DNA from: UBA1926 sp002337215
GTDB taxonomy: Bacteria > Planctomycetota > Phycisphaerae > Phycisphaerales > UBA1924
Reading direction: 5' to 3'
Assembly: GCA_963973795.1 (NCBI GenBank)
Contig: CAXBAF010000033.1
Coordinates: 1 to 38,785 of the forward strand
Length of the DNA stretch: 38,785 nt
Both the position numbers and the translations under genes were made by a program. Position 1 is the stretch's first letter. Every line of letters starts with the position of its first letter. Positions 25,071 to 34,747 of the stretch are shown in pieces. The notes under the pieces were generated by a model. The model searched no databases and was not told the DNA's origin. It was given only the letters and a program-made list of their open reading frames with translations.

Positions 25071-27479
25071 ATGGGATCCGGTATGCAAAGACTTTGCGGC
25101 GTGATGGTGGCCTCGACCGGAATGGCGGCCGCCGGTGATGGATCCGCCGACGCCGACTTCGCGTTGCTCGAGTCGATCCCGCTCACCGCCGAATGCCGGC
25201 GGGTGCTCGCGTGCGACCTCGACCGCGACGGGTGGCTCGATCTCGCGGCGGTATCCGAGAGCCCCCCTGGGGTATCGGTCTTTTTTCGTGACGGGCTCAA
25301 CGGCTACGGGGACGCTCTGATGGTGCCGGTCGGCGGCGAGGAAGATCCGCTGGGCATGGATGTTGCATCGGGCGACTTCGATGGAGATGGGCTGCCGGAC
25401 CTTGCCGTGTTAACAACCAAGCGGAGCGATGGCTCGAACGGGCGGAGTGTTCGTTTGCTCCTCAATGATGGTGATCGCGGATTCGACGAAGTCGCCGACG
25501 CGGACGCGCCGGATCGGGCGTCGTACCTCGCGGCGGGAGATTTCGACGGAAGCGGACGGAGCGGGGTCGTGCTATCGAGCGTCATTGATAATCGCCTGCA
25601 GATCCTGAGACTCGACGCGGGCAATCGGGCGGTGGTCGATGTTGAGCTTGACCCGTTCGTGGCGGCGGGCGCGGCGCCGGCGATCGCAGATGTTGACAGC
25701 GACGGCCGTGACGAGATCATGATCGGGCTGGGTATTGCGGATTGGATACCGGGTGACGATGGTGGCCCGGCGTGGGGCAGCAGGTTTCTGACTGTCCCAG
25801 GCTTGGGCTCTTTCTTCGGAGCAGCGTTCGGCGATATGAACGGCGACCGTTCGCCCGACATCGCGTTGATCCGCTCGCAGAACGCAACCGCACGCCGGAC
25901 CGTGCTCCTGAACGATGGCACCGGGACCTTCACACCGGTCCAACCCGCGCCAGAGTTTATCAATTCGGATCCGGCGCTTCCTTTCCTCGGCGATGTCGAT
26001 GCGGACGGACGGGTCGATTTCTTGATGCGTGAGCCAGACTCGGGCAACATCCGCATCGACCTCGGACTCGGCGACGGTACTCTCGCGCCCGGATGGGCGA
26101 TCGCGGGAGGGGTATTGGGTCCGGGTAACCCGATCGTTGTCGCGGATCTCGACGGCGACGGTTTCTCCGAGATCATCGGCCCGGGTCAGGATCGTGAGAA
26201 TTCGACGAATGTCATCGTTATCGCGAAGGGCCGGGTGTCCGGGCGGCCCGGGGCGCCGCTGCGGCCGGGCCTGTTTAACAACGGTCTGCTCGGCATCGGC
26301 GATATCGATGGAGACGGCACGCCGGACCTCGCGGTGAGCGGCGGCAACTGGGGATTGAGCTCGCTCATGAATGACGGCGGAGCCTTCCGGACCCGGTCAG
26401 AAATCTTCCCGGCGATGTTTGGCGTCCGCGACGGTTCGGTCGCGGATATCGACGGTGACGGCCTTGACGAGATCCTCACGATCTCGACCAACGACGATGG
26501 GCTCGTGGTCTCGGGGTTTGTATTTGAGGGCCTGCTCGGTCGTGAGACGACCTATCCGCTGGGGCCCGAACCCCGAGCCGTCGCGACCACCGATCTGAAT
26601 CGCGATGGGCTCGCCGACGTGATCGTGCACGATGAGACGGAGGAATCCATCTCGGTCTTGCTCGGCCTTCCGAACGGTGTTCTCGCGCCCCGAGTGGTGA
26701 CCACGGGTCTTCCACGGGGTGTCCCCGACCTGCTGCTGGGGGATATCGATCTCGATGGTGACGATGATCTCGTGTGTTCGTATCAGGTCGGCGATGATGT
26801 TGTCGTGCTGAGGAACGACGACGGCGTGTTCACGGTGTTCGATGTTTTCGAGCTGGGTAACCAGCACTCCGCTTCATTCCTGATCGACGCGGACGGTGAT
26901 GGAGATCCAGATCTGTTCGCCGGGATCGGGTCAAGTGCCGTCGAACTTGGATTCTACCTCAACGACGGAACGGGCCGATTTGCTGATGGGGTCGTGCCGT
27001 TCGATGAAGGGCCGCTCCTCGGACCGATCGGGGCGACGGATCTGACGGGGGATGGCAGGGAGGAACTCGTGGTCTGGGCGGAGTTCGGGCTTATGGGATT
27101 CGACCTCACGACCGACCCACCCTCGCGCGTCTTTTCGCGGGCCGTCCCCGGCATCATCGAGGGCGAACTCTTCCGAGCGGATCTCGATGGGGACGGCGAC
27201 CTCGAGGTGATTGTCGGCGAGGACGGGCGAAGTTTCGAGGACTTGCCGGTGGCAATCATCGAGAGCCTGGAGTCGGACCCTCGGCCTTGCGGCCCGGCGG
27301 ATCTTGCGTTCCCCTTCGGCGTGATCGACCTGGGCGATGTGGCCCAGTTCATCGGATTATTCATCCTCGGCGAGCGCAGCGCGGACCTCGTGCCACCCTT
27401 CGAGGTACTCGACCTCGGCGATATCGCGGCGTTTCTCGATGCGTTCGCCGCAGAGTGTCCCAACTCGGAGGTCGATTAG
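25071..27479 (+). CDS. FG-GAP/VCBS repeat surface protein with GC-type dockerin
   Basis: 802 residues with an N-terminal signal-like segment (about 1-25, ends AAAG). Fourteen FG-GAP/VCBS-type calcium loops of the D-x-(D/N)-x-(D/S)-x pattern are spread over about 45-735, such as DLDRDGWLDLAAV, DFDGDGLPDLAVL, DIDGDGTPDLAVS, DADGDGDPDLFAG and DLDGDGDLEVIVG. Fourteen would fit two seven-bladed integrin-like beta-propellers. From about 740 a GC-type dockerin begins (CGPADLAFPFGVIDLGDV, then VPPFEVLDLGDIAAFLDAFA) and ends ECPNSEVD; both repeats are degenerate in calcium residues. Start supported by GAGG about 9 bases upstream. Its stop codon overlaps the stop of the convergent gene. Likely a surface adhesion or recognition protein; ligand unknown. 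Confidence 0.85.
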   Translation: MGSGMQRLCGVMVASTGMAAAGDGSADADFALLESIPLTAECRRVLACDLDRDGWLDLAAVSESPPGVSVFFRDGLNGYGDALMVPVGGEEDPLGMDVASGDFDGDGLPDLAVLTTKRSDGSNGRSVRLLLNDGDRGFDEVADADAPDRASYLAAGDFDGSGRSGVVLSSVIDNRLQILRLDAGNRAVVDVELDPFVAAGAAPAIADVDSDGRDEIMIGLGIADWIPGDDGGPAWGSRFLTVPGLGSFFGAAFGDMNGDRSPDIALIRSQNATARRTVLLNDGTGTFTPVQPAPEFINSDPALPFLGDVDADGRVDFLMREPDSGNIRIDLGLGDGTLAPGWAIAGGVLGPGNPIVVADLDGDGFSEIIGPGQDRENSTNVIVIAKGRVSGRPGAPLRPGLFNNGLLGIGDIDGDGTPDLAVSGGNWGLSSLMNDGGAFRTRSEIFPAMFGVRDGSVADIDGDGLDEILTISTNDDGLVVSGFVFEGLLGRETTYPLGPEPRAVATTDLNRDGLADVIVHDETEESISVLLGLPNGVLAPRVVTTGLPRGVPDLLLGDIDLDGDDDLVCSYQVGDDVVVLRNDDGVFTVFDVFELGNQHSASFLIDADGDGDPDLFAGIGSSAVELGFYLNDGTGRFADGVVPFDEGPLLGPIGATDLTGDGREELVVWAEFGLMGFDLTTDPPSRVFSRAVPGIIEGELFRADLDGDGDLEVIVGEDGRSFEDLPVAIIESLESDPRPCGPADLAFPFGVIDLGDVAQFIGLFILGERSADLVPPFEVLDLGDIAAFLDAFAAECPNSEVD

Positions 27480-29743
27480 TCCGTTTCCGAAGGCGCGGTC
27501 CAGCGGACGGTGAGTTCGGCGGTGGCGGCGGATCGGGGGTCGAGCCGCTCGGCAAGGGAGCGGTCGATGGCGGCCTGGGTGCGAGGAACCATGCCGTCGA
27601 AGACGGGTTCGCCGTTGACGATGACGGTGATGGACTCGTCGAGGTTGATGAGTTCGTCGCGGAGGCGGAGTCGGATCGCGGAGAGGTGGTCTGGGGTGCT
27701 GAGGCGGATGGTCTGGGTATCGACGGTCGCTTCGATCGTGGTGCGGGGCTTCGCGGAGCTCGAGCCGTCCTCGTTTGGCTTGAGCGCCAGCCAATAGAAC
27801 CGGTCGTGGGTGACATCGTCCTGATGCCAGACGATCCTGGTCGGCCAGGGGTCGCGGGTGTGGGATGCCATCCAGGGGAGGATCTCGGCGTCCTTGCGTT
27901 GCATCCAATGACCCAGCCCCTCGTAGATCTTCACTTCGTGGGGGTAACCGGCGGGGTCGTCGGCTCGGAGGTCGGCGAGTTTCTGTTTCCATTGGTGCGC
28001 GATCGCGTTGCGTTTGTACGCCGCGTCGTCTCCGCCCATCAGCAGGGCGAACGGCAAGTTACGCAGGCCGAGCGGCTTTGTCTCGTTGGGATGACCCGCC
28101 ATCATCGCGGCGGCGGCGAAGCGGTCGGCCATGCGTGGGGCGAGTTGGTAGACGCCGTCGCCCCCCGCGGAGTACCCCATGAGGTAGACCTTGTCGGGGT
28201 TGACGTTCCGCGTCGCGATGTAGGTTTCAATCAACCGGTCGAAGAGCGGGTCGATGTGCGCCTGGTGCCAGAGATTCCAGGTGTTCGTCGGGGCGCGGGG
28301 GGCGATGTAGATTCCCTCTTCGGGCTGGTAGAGTTTGATCTGGTTCTGCCATTGCCGGTCGTTGACTTCGGCGGGTGCGCCCCCACCGCCGTGCATGGAG
28401 ATGTAGAGGCTGCGGCCGTCTTTGGGCGGGTTGGCTTGATCGCCGAAGGTTTCTTCGAGGACTTTGAGGGTGTGGTCGCCGAGGGTGAAGGCGTTGGCGT
28501 CGAGCTCGGGCTGGCGATCGGCGGCGATGCGCTCCGCCCGCTCGCGGAACGAGCGCATGACGCTCGCCTCGGCCTGGTTGAGCTCCAGCGGAACATCGAG
28601 TTCGTCCCAAACGATGTCGATCGTCCAGGTCGCCTCCGTGCTTGGCGGGATGTTCACGAGCCGATTCTCGCCGTCGACGGTGACCACCAACTGCGCCCAC
28701 CACCCGCGGTCAATCGTGACCGAGGGCATGTCGTTGAGGTCGCTGGTGCCCGTCTTCGTGGTCACTACCTGGGGAAACTCGTGCAGCAGCGTGATCTCAG
28801 CTTCGACGCGGTCGCCGCCCCGGGTCGCGAAAGCTCGGATGAATACCGTCTGCTTCGACGCATCGGCTCGCGGTGTCTTCGCCTCGGCCTGCGGCGCGTA
28901 CCGCTCCGTGACATCCACCGCGTGCACACTCGTATCCGCGCGATTCCACACCATCGGGAAGTGGTTGCCCGTGGGCTTGAACGAGGTCGCCCACACCGCG
29001 TGCTCCTCGCTCCCGGCGACCGCCTTGCGCGCGTCGCCCACGAACCAGCCCCTGTTGAGCCCGTTCCTGTTGTGTTCGTCGGCCCCCGTGAAGTGCCAGC
29101 CGTCGTCCCAGATCTCGACCCAGGTGTGGTTGCCCCGCTTGTTATGCCAGTTGGCGACCCCGGCGACGCGGGCGGGGACGCCCACGCTCCGACAGGCGTC
29201 GACGAGCAGGATCGAGAGCCCGGTGCAGGTCGCGATTCGCTGCTCCATCGATTCGGCCGGGCTCTGGTTGGGCTTTTTGCGCCCCGTGTTGTAGTGAACA
29301 TCGACGAGGTTGAAGAGATCGCGGTTGAGGGCCTGGGCGGCCTCGGTCGCAGTGGTGCAGTCTTTCACGATTGGCCGGCATCGCTCGAGCATCGCGGGGC
29401 GCCAATTCTCGCGGGTCTCGTCGAGGACGGCATAGGGGAGCACGTCGTTGAGAAAGATGTCCTCGGGGATGTCCTTTGCCCACGGGAACTCGTGACGGGC
29501 CGCGATCGCCCGGTCGAGGGTGTCGATCAGGATCGCGGGGTCGATCTCGGCGTCGCGTGGGGGATGATGCTCGGCGAGGAAGGCCGCGGCGTGCTGCGCG
29601 AAGGGCGTCACGGTGTCGGCATACGCCGCGAGCGAGGCCCACGGATCGTTGGTCTCCGACGGGGCCGGCGTCTGGGCGGCAGCGGTGGCTGTGAGGCACG
29701 CGAGCAGGGCAAAGAACGGTCGCAGGGTTCGGAATTCGGGCAT
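27476..29743 (-). CDS. Secreted transglutaminase-like / alpha-beta hydrolase fusion
   Basis: 755 residues, signal peptide about 1-22 (ends ATAAA). Residues about 60-270 contain a transglutaminase-like (papain-fold) core: Cys173 in RIATCTGLSILLVDACRSVG, His206 in GNHTWVEIWDDGW and probably Asp222. This arrangement is typical of transglutaminase-like peptidases. Residues about 430-660 hold an alpha/beta-hydrolase (dienelactone hydrolase/esterase-like) with the nucleophile Ser525 in LMGYSAGGDG and a likely catalytic His612 in GLGHWMQ. A beta-rich linker separates them. The start at 29743 places the signal peptide correctly; an ATG 9 codons earlier is less likely. Its stop overlaps the stop of the plus-strand FG-GAP gene by 4 bp. 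Possible role: degradation of extracellular peptide or ester-containing polymers, inferred only. Confidence 0.82.
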   Translation of the reverse strand: MPEFRTLRPFFALLACLTATAAAQTPAPSETNDPWASLAAYADTVTPFAQHAAAFLAEHHPPRDAEIDPAILIDTLDRAIAARHEFPWAKDIPEDIFLNDVLPYAVLDETRENWRPAMLERCRPIVKDCTTATEAAQALNRDLFNLVDVHYNTGRKKPNQSPAESMEQRIATCTGLSILLVDACRSVGVPARVAGVANWHNKRGNHTWVEIWDDGWHFTGADEHNRNGLNRGWFVGDARKAVAGSEEHAVWATSFKPTGNHFPMVWNRADTSVHAVDVTERYAPQAEAKTPRADASKQTVFIRAFATRGGDRVEAEITLLHEFPQVVTTKTGTSDLNDMPSVTIDRGWWAQLVVTVDGENRLVNIPPSTEATWTIDIVWDELDVPLELNQAEASVMRSFRERAERIAADRQPELDANAFTLGDHTLKVLEETFGDQANPPKDGRSLYISMHGGGGAPAEVNDRQWQNQIKLYQPEEGIYIAPRAPTNTWNLWHQAHIDPLFDRLIETYIATRNVNPDKVYLMGYSAGGDGVYQLAPRMADRFAAAAMMAGHPNETKPLGLRNLPFALLMGGDDAAYKRNAIAHQWKQKLADLRADDPAGYPHEVKIYEGLGHWMQRKDAEILPWMASHTRDPWPTRIVWHQDDVTHDRFYWLALKPNEDGSSSAKPRTTIEATVDTQTIRLSTPDHLSAIRLRLRDELINLDESITVIVNGEPVFDGMVPRTQAAIDRSLAERLDPRSAATAELTVRWTAPSETD

Positions 29744-29960
29744 GGCGCCAGCGTACCCGCTCGGCATCACATGGGGCAGACGACCGGCCGCGATGGAGCA
29801 TCGCGCACCCGCGGCGGGTGATCTCAGTTGGTGCGGCCCGATGGAGACGAGAACCCAACAAAACAGGACCTTTGCGTCCCTTGCGCAGCGCGGCCAGCCT
29901 ATTGTTTAGGGATGTCGGAACACCTGTTCCGTCGACCTATTGAGGCCCTCATTTTCACTG

Positions 29961-29966
29961 AGGAGG
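29961..29966 (+). promoter_or_regulatory. Ribosome site defining GTG start of pckG
   Basis: AGGAGG 5 bases before GTG 29972. Upstream in-frame starts (29828, 29912) have no comparable site and would lengthen the enzyme beyond the family norm. Confidence 0.75.
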
Positions 29967-29971
29967 ACCCC

Positions 29972-31843
29972 GTGAGCACAACCGCTGAACTCAAGAGCAT
30001 CCCCGCGAACGTCAAGAACCCCGAGCTGATCGAGTTTGTCGAGGAACTCGTCACGCTGATGAAGCCAGACGCGGTGCACTGGTGCGACGGATCGCAGGCG
30101 GAATACGACCGGCTCTGCGACGAGATGGTCGAGAGCGGGACGTTCATCAAGCTCAACGAGAAGAAGCGCCCGGGCTGCTACCTGGCGCGGAGCCACCCTT
30201 CGGACGTGGCGCGGGTTGAGGACCGGACCTATATCTGCTCGATCGCGAAGGCGGACGCGGGGCCGACCAACAACTGGATGGCCCCGAAAGAGATGAAGGC
30301 GATCCTGAACGAGAAGTTCGACGGTGCGATGAAGGGGCGGACCTGCTATGTCATCCCCTTCTCGATGGGCCCGGTGGGCTCGCCGATCAGCCAGATCGGG
30401 ATCCAGCTGACCGACTCGCCGTATGTCGTCTCGAACATGCGGATCATGACGCGGATGGGGACCGAGGTTCTCGATGCGTTGGGCGAGGGCGAGTTCATCC
30501 GGTGCGTGCACTCGGTTGGCATGCCGCTCGAGCCCGGGCAGGCCGACGTCGCCTGGCCCTGCAGCCCCGATCCCAAGGACAAGTACATCGTGCACTACCC
30601 CGAGGAGCGGTCGATCTGGAGCTTCGGCTCGGGGTACGGCGGGAACGCGCTGCTGGGTAAGAAGTGCCTGGCGCTGCGGATCGCGTCGGTGATGGCACGC
30701 GACGAGGGATGGCTCGCCGAGCACATGCTGATCACGGGCGTCAAGGACCCGAAGGGCGAGACGACCTACGTCGCCGCGGCGTTCCCGAGCCAGTGCGGCA
30801 AGACGAACTTCGCGATGATGGTGCCCCCCAAGGAGTTTGTCGATGAGGGCTGGGACGTCACCTGCGTGGGCGACGACATCGCCTGGATCAAGCCCGGCGA
30901 CGACGGGCAGATCTACGCGATCAACCCCGAGGCGGGGTTCTTCGGCGTTGCGCCCGGGACGAACACCAAGACCAACCCCAACGCGATGAAGTCGATCGAG
31001 ACCAACACGATCTTCACCAATGTCGCGCTCACCGATGACGGCGACGTTTGGTGGGAGGGCATGGACGGCGAACCCCCGGCCCACGCGATCGACTGGCAGG
31101 GCAACGACTGGACGCCCGGCAGCGAGGCCAAGGCGGCCCACCCCAACTCGCGGTTCACGGCACCCCTGAGCCAGTGCCCCAGCGCCGACCCTCGCTATGA
31201 CGATCCCGCGGGCGTGCCGATCAGCGCGTTCATCTTCGGCGGGCGTCGCGGCTCCACGGTGCCGCTGGTCTATCAGGCCTTCAACTGGTCGTTCGGCGTC
31301 TATACCGCCGCGACGATGGGCTCGGAGATGACCGCCGCGGCGTTCGGCAACATCGGCAAGGTCCGGCGTGACCCGCTCGCGATGCTGCCCTTCATCGGGT
31401 ATCACATGGGCGACTACCTGAGCCACTGGCTCGATTTTGGACGCCACATCCCCAACCCGCCCCGCGTGTTCAACGTCAACTGGTTCCGCAAGGACAAGGA
31501 CGGCAAATTCATCTGGCCGGGCTTCGGCGAGAACATGCGGATCCTCAAGTGGATCGTTGAACGTGTGCACGGCAACGCTGCGAGCACCGAGGGCCCCCTG
31601 GGCTGGATGCCCCAGTACGACGACATCGACTGGCGCGGGCTCGATTTCCCGCGTGAGAAGTTTGACGAGCTGATGAGCATCGACCGCCCCGAGTGGCTCC
31701 AGGAGCTCTCGAGCCACGACGACCTGTTCTTCACTCTCTATGACCGGCTTCCCAAGGAGCTCACGTTCATCCGCGAGCTGCTGGTGAGCGGCCTGTGGCG
31801 GTCGCCCGAGCACTGGGAGATGAAGGCGAACCAGATCCAGTGA
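29972..31843 (+). CDS. pckG: Phosphoenolpyruvate carboxykinase (GTP)
   Basis: 623 residues, the usual length for the GTP-dependent enzyme, which interconverts oxaloacetate plus GTP with phosphoenolpyruvate, CO2 and GDP in gluconeogenesis. The N-terminal region has VHWCDGSQAEYDRLC and later CYVIPFSMGPVGSPISQIGI. The P-loop FPSQCGKTNFAM carries the hyper-reactive Cys275 and Lys277/Thr278. GFFGVAPGTNTKTNPNAM and the FIFGGRRGSTVPLVYQAFNW segment complete the active site. GTG start with a perfect ribosome site; a strong terminator follows. It is transcribed alone and converges with the P-type ATPase gene. Cytosolic; function is secure. Confidence 0.96.
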   Translation: MSTTAELKSIPANVKNPELIEFVEELVTLMKPDAVHWCDGSQAEYDRLCDEMVESGTFIKLNEKKRPGCYLARSHPSDVARVEDRTYICSIAKADAGPTNNWMAPKEMKAILNEKFDGAMKGRTCYVIPFSMGPVGSPISQIGIQLTDSPYVVSNMRIMTRMGTEVLDALGEGEFIRCVHSVGMPLEPGQADVAWPCSPDPKDKYIVHYPEERSIWSFGSGYGGNALLGKKCLALRIASVMARDEGWLAEHMLITGVKDPKGETTYVAAAFPSQCGKTNFAMMVPPKEFVDEGWDVTCVGDDIAWIKPGDDGQIYAINPEAGFFGVAPGTNTKTNPNAMKSIETNTIFTNVALTDDGDVWWEGMDGEPPAHAIDWQGNDWTPGSEAKAAHPNSRFTAPLSQCPSADPRYDDPAGVPISAFIFGGRRGSTVPLVYQAFNWSFGVYTAATMGSEMTAAAFGNIGKVRRDPLAMLPFIGYHMGDYLSHWLDFGRHIPNPPRVFNVNWFRKDKDGKFIWPGFGENMRILKWIVERVHGNAASTEGPLGWMPQYDDIDWRGLDFPREKFDELMSIDRPEWLQELSSHDDLFFTLYDRLPKELTFIRELLVSGLWRSPEHWEMKANQIQ

Positions 31844-31905
31844 CGCCGCCGAGGAGATCGATCGGAGCGGGGAACGCTCCGCTCTGAATCCGAGCATGGA
31901 CTGAG

Positions 31906-31938
31906 GCCCGGGGCGCGCGAGTGCCCCGGGCTTTTTTT
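31906..31938 (+). terminator. Rho-independent terminator of pckG
   Basis: 9-bp stem (GCCCGGGGC/GCCCCGGGC), 8-base loop, then seven T residues. A second small hairpin (GGAGCG/CGCTCC, 31864-31880) precedes it. Confidence 0.95.
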
Positions 31939-32002
31939 CGCGCCGATCCTGGCCGCCCTCAACCCACGCCGACAAGCCGACGCTCCGGAACAGGCTTCGG
32001 GG

Positions 32003-34747
32003 TCAGCTTTCGCGCCCGTCCGCGTCATCCGCAGGGCGACTCATCGACCCGGCCCGCAGCGCCTTGACCCGCAGGCGGACCTGTTTCTCGACTTCGATCA
32101 CGCCCAGCAGCACCGCGCCGAGAGCAACGACGAGCAGGCCGTCCCAGAAGGCGACCGCCTCGGTGCGGAACAGAGCCTGCGCCGGGGGCAGGTAGGTCAT
32201 GGCGAATTGGGCCGCGGTGACGAGCGTGACGGTGATCCACACAACGCGTGTGCCACGGATTTTTTCCCAGCTGATCGCTGGGGCTTCCATGCTGCGGATA
32301 AAGAACAGATAGAAGATTTCCATGACGACCAGGGCGTTCACGGCGAGCGTGCGTGCCAGTTCCACGGAATCGCCCCGTTGAAGCGACCACGTGAAGATGC
32401 CAAAGACGCCGCACACGAACAGCACCGACACGAACACGACGCGCCAGACCAACTCGCCGGTGAGGATCGGCTCGTACCTCGGGCGCGGGGGCCGACGCAT
32501 AGTGCTGGACTCGGTCGGCTCAAACGCGAGAGCGAGCCCGAGCGTCACTGCGGTGATCATGTTCACCCAGAGGATCTGCACCGCCGTCAGGGGGAGCGTT
32601 CTGCCCAGCAGGAGCGCGGCGAGCACGGTGAGCGCCTCGCCCCCGTTGGTCGGGAGCGTCCACGCGATGACTTTCTTGATGTTGGCGTAGACCGTCCGAC
32701 CCTCCCGCACGGCGGCGACGATGGACGCGAAGTTGTCGTCCGCGAGCACGAGCTCGGACGCCTCCTTCGCGGCCTCGCTCCCCTTGAGACCCATCGCGAT
32801 GCCGGCATCGGCACGCTTGAGCGCCGGCGCGTCGTTCACGCCGTCGCCGGTCATCGCGACCGTCAGGCCTCGCTCCTGCAACGCCATAACGAGCCGAAGC
32901 TTGTGCTCAGGGCTGGTGCGGGCGAACACATCGGTCTCGACGACCGCCCGTGCGAGCGCGCCGTCGTCCATGGTGTCGATGTCCGCACCCGTGAGCACGC
33001 GACCCGGCTGTTCGAGGCCGATCTGTGCGCCGATCGCCGCGGCCGTGCCGGCGTGATCGCCCGTGATCATCTTGACTCGGATCCCCGCGCGGCGGCACTC
33101 TCGCACGGCTTCGATCGCCTCCGGACGCGGGGGATCGATGAGGCCCACCAGCCCGATGAGAACGAGGCCGGACTCGATCGCCGAGGACTCAAGCACGGTC
33201 CGATCTGCCGGGCAGTCCGCCGTCGCGACGGCGATCACACGCTGACCGCGTGAGGCGATTGTCTCCACGCGCTCGCGCCAGGCGTCCGCGTCGAGCGCTC
33301 GGGCGTCACCTTGCAGCGTCCTCTCGCGGTCGCACATCCCGAGGATACGCTCGGGGGCCCCCTTGACCACGATCATGCCGTGGCCCTCGTGGTCGTGGAG
33401 CAGCGCGGCCATGTAGCGGTGTCGCGCGTCGAAGGGGATCGCGTCCGTGCGTGCCCACGCGGCGCGTTCGAACGCGGGGTCGACACCCGCCTTGCGGGCG
33501 AACGCGACCAGAGCCCCCTCCATGGGCACGCCCACGACCGTCCACGATCCGTCGTGCTCTCGGAGCGATGCGTCGTTGCACAGCAGACCGGCGCGGGCGA
33601 GTTCGAGCAGCGTCGCCGGCAGCGGGCGAGGGAGTTCGCCGCCGGTCTCGTCTTCGGCGCGGATTGTTCCGGTGGGGTCGTACCCGGCCCCGTCGACCGA
33701 GATCATGGTGTGCCCGGTGCACACGGAGGCGACCATCATCTCGCTCCGCGTCAGCGTGCCTGTCTTGTCGGAACAGATCACGGAGACCGAACCGAGCGTC
33801 TCGATCGCTGGGAGTCGGCGGACAATGGCGTTCCGCCTCGCCATCGCCTGGACCCCCACCGCCAGCGTGATGGTGAGCACCGCGGGGAGCCCCTCGGGGA
33901 TCGCCGCCACCGAAAGACCCACCACCGCCATGAACATGTCGGCAAAGGGGTAGTCCATGACCACCGAGCCGTACACGAGTACCAGGGCCGCGATGATCAG
34001 GATCAACCCGGTCAGCCACCGGGCGAACGCGCCCATCTGACGAACAAGGGGGGTCGTGAGGGTCTCGACGGAAGCGAGCATCCCGCTGATCCGCCCGATC
34101 TCGGTGTCCCCACCGGTTCCCACGACGATGCCCTCGCCCTGGCCCGCTGTGACCAGCGTCCCGCTGAACGCCATGCACGAGCGGTCCCCGAGCGGCGCGT
34201 CCGCGGCGACCGGCGCGGTCGTTTTGTCCACCGGGACGGATTCACCCGTCAGGATCGCCTCCTGGATCTCGAGACCCTTGGTGGCGATGAGCCGCATGTC
34301 CGCGGGGACTTTGTCGCCCGCGCCGAGCAACACGATGTCGCCCGGCACAACAGCCTCTCCAGCGATCGTGTGCCGTTCGCCGTCTCGGCGAACACTGGCC
34401 CTCGGCGCGAGCATGCCGCGGATCGCGTCCATCGCACGCTCTGCCTTGCCCTCCTGAATGAAACCGATGATCGCGTTGGCCACCACGACCGCGAGAATCA
34501 CGCCCGAATCGATGTAATGTTGCAGCATCGCGGTGGTGACGGCAGCCCCGAGCAGGACATAGATCAGGATGTTATGAAACTGCATCGCGAAGCGACGCAG
34601 CGAGCCAGACCGCTTCGGCTCCGGGAGCCTGTTTGGGCCGTATGTCCCGAGCCGGCTTGTGGCTTCGCTGGTCGAAAGGCCGTCCCGCGATCCCCCGATC
34701 GTGTCGAGGACATCGGTGATCGATCGATCGTGCCAGATCCGCGCCAT
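32003..34747 (-). CDS. P2-type cation-transporting ATPase
   Basis: 914 residues from ATG 34747 (919 from ATG 34762). Domain order: cation-ATPase N-terminal domain, actuator with LTGES, M4 PEGL (AAIPEGLPAVLT), phosphorylation site Asp327 in CSDKTGTLT, nucleotide domain (VVKGAPERIL), hinge TGDGVNDAPALKRADAGIAM, and a C-terminal set of membrane helices. It is closest in outline to SERCA/PMR-like Ca pumps. The M4 Glu and an M5 Glu (NGGEA) are present, but M6 reads WVNMITAVTLGLA where SERCA has Asn-x-x-Thr-Asp: the Asp is Ala. The transported ion is therefore uncertain. No regulator or partner gene is adjacent. Confidence 0.9.
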   Translation of the reverse strand: MARIWHDRSITDVLDTIGGSRDGLSTSEATSRLGTYGPNRLPEPKRSGSLRRFAMQFHNILIYVLLGAAVTTAMLQHYIDSGVILAVVVANAIIGFIQEGKAERAMDAIRGMLAPRASVRRDGERHTIAGEAVVPGDIVLLGAGDKVPADMRLIATKGLEIQEAILTGESVPVDKTTAPVAADAPLGDRSCMAFSGTLVTAGQGEGIVVGTGGDTEIGRISGMLASVETLTTPLVRQMGAFARWLTGLILIIAALVLVYGSVVMDYPFADMFMAVVGLSVAAIPEGLPAVLTITLAVGVQAMARRNAIVRRLPAIETLGSVSVICSDKTGTLTRSEMMVASVCTGHTMISVDGAGYDPTGTIRAEDETGGELPRPLPATLLELARAGLLCNDASLREHDGSWTVVGVPMEGALVAFARKAGVDPAFERAAWARTDAIPFDARHRYMAALLHDHEGHGMIVVKGAPERILGMCDRERTLQGDARALDADAWRERVETIASRGQRVIAVATADCPADRTVLESSAIESGLVLIGLVGLIDPPRPEAIEAVRECRRAGIRVKMITGDHAGTAAAIGAQIGLEQPGRVLTGADIDTMDDGALARAVVETDVFARTSPEHKLRLVMALQERGLTVAMTGDGVNDAPALKRADAGIAMGLKGSEAAKEASELVLADDNFASIVAAVREGRTVYANIKKVIAWTLPTNGGEALTVLAALLLGRTLPLTAVQILWVNMITAVTLGLALAFEPTESSTMRRPPRPRYEPILTGELVWRVVFVSVLFVCGVFGIFTWSLQRGDSVELARTLAVNALVVMEIFYLFFIRSMEAPAISWEKIRGTRVVWITVTLVTAAQFAMTYLPPAQALFRTEAVAFWDGLLVVALGAVLLGVIEVEKQVRLRVKALRAGSMSRPADDADGRES

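Noticed and set aside
27287..29821. 844-codon plus-strand open frame
   Set aside because: Antisense to the transglutaminase/hydrolase gene, which has clear catalytic motifs and a signal peptide; the frame has biased shadow composition.
29906..31975. 689-codon minus-strand open frame
   Set aside because: Antisense to pckG, whose identity is certain.
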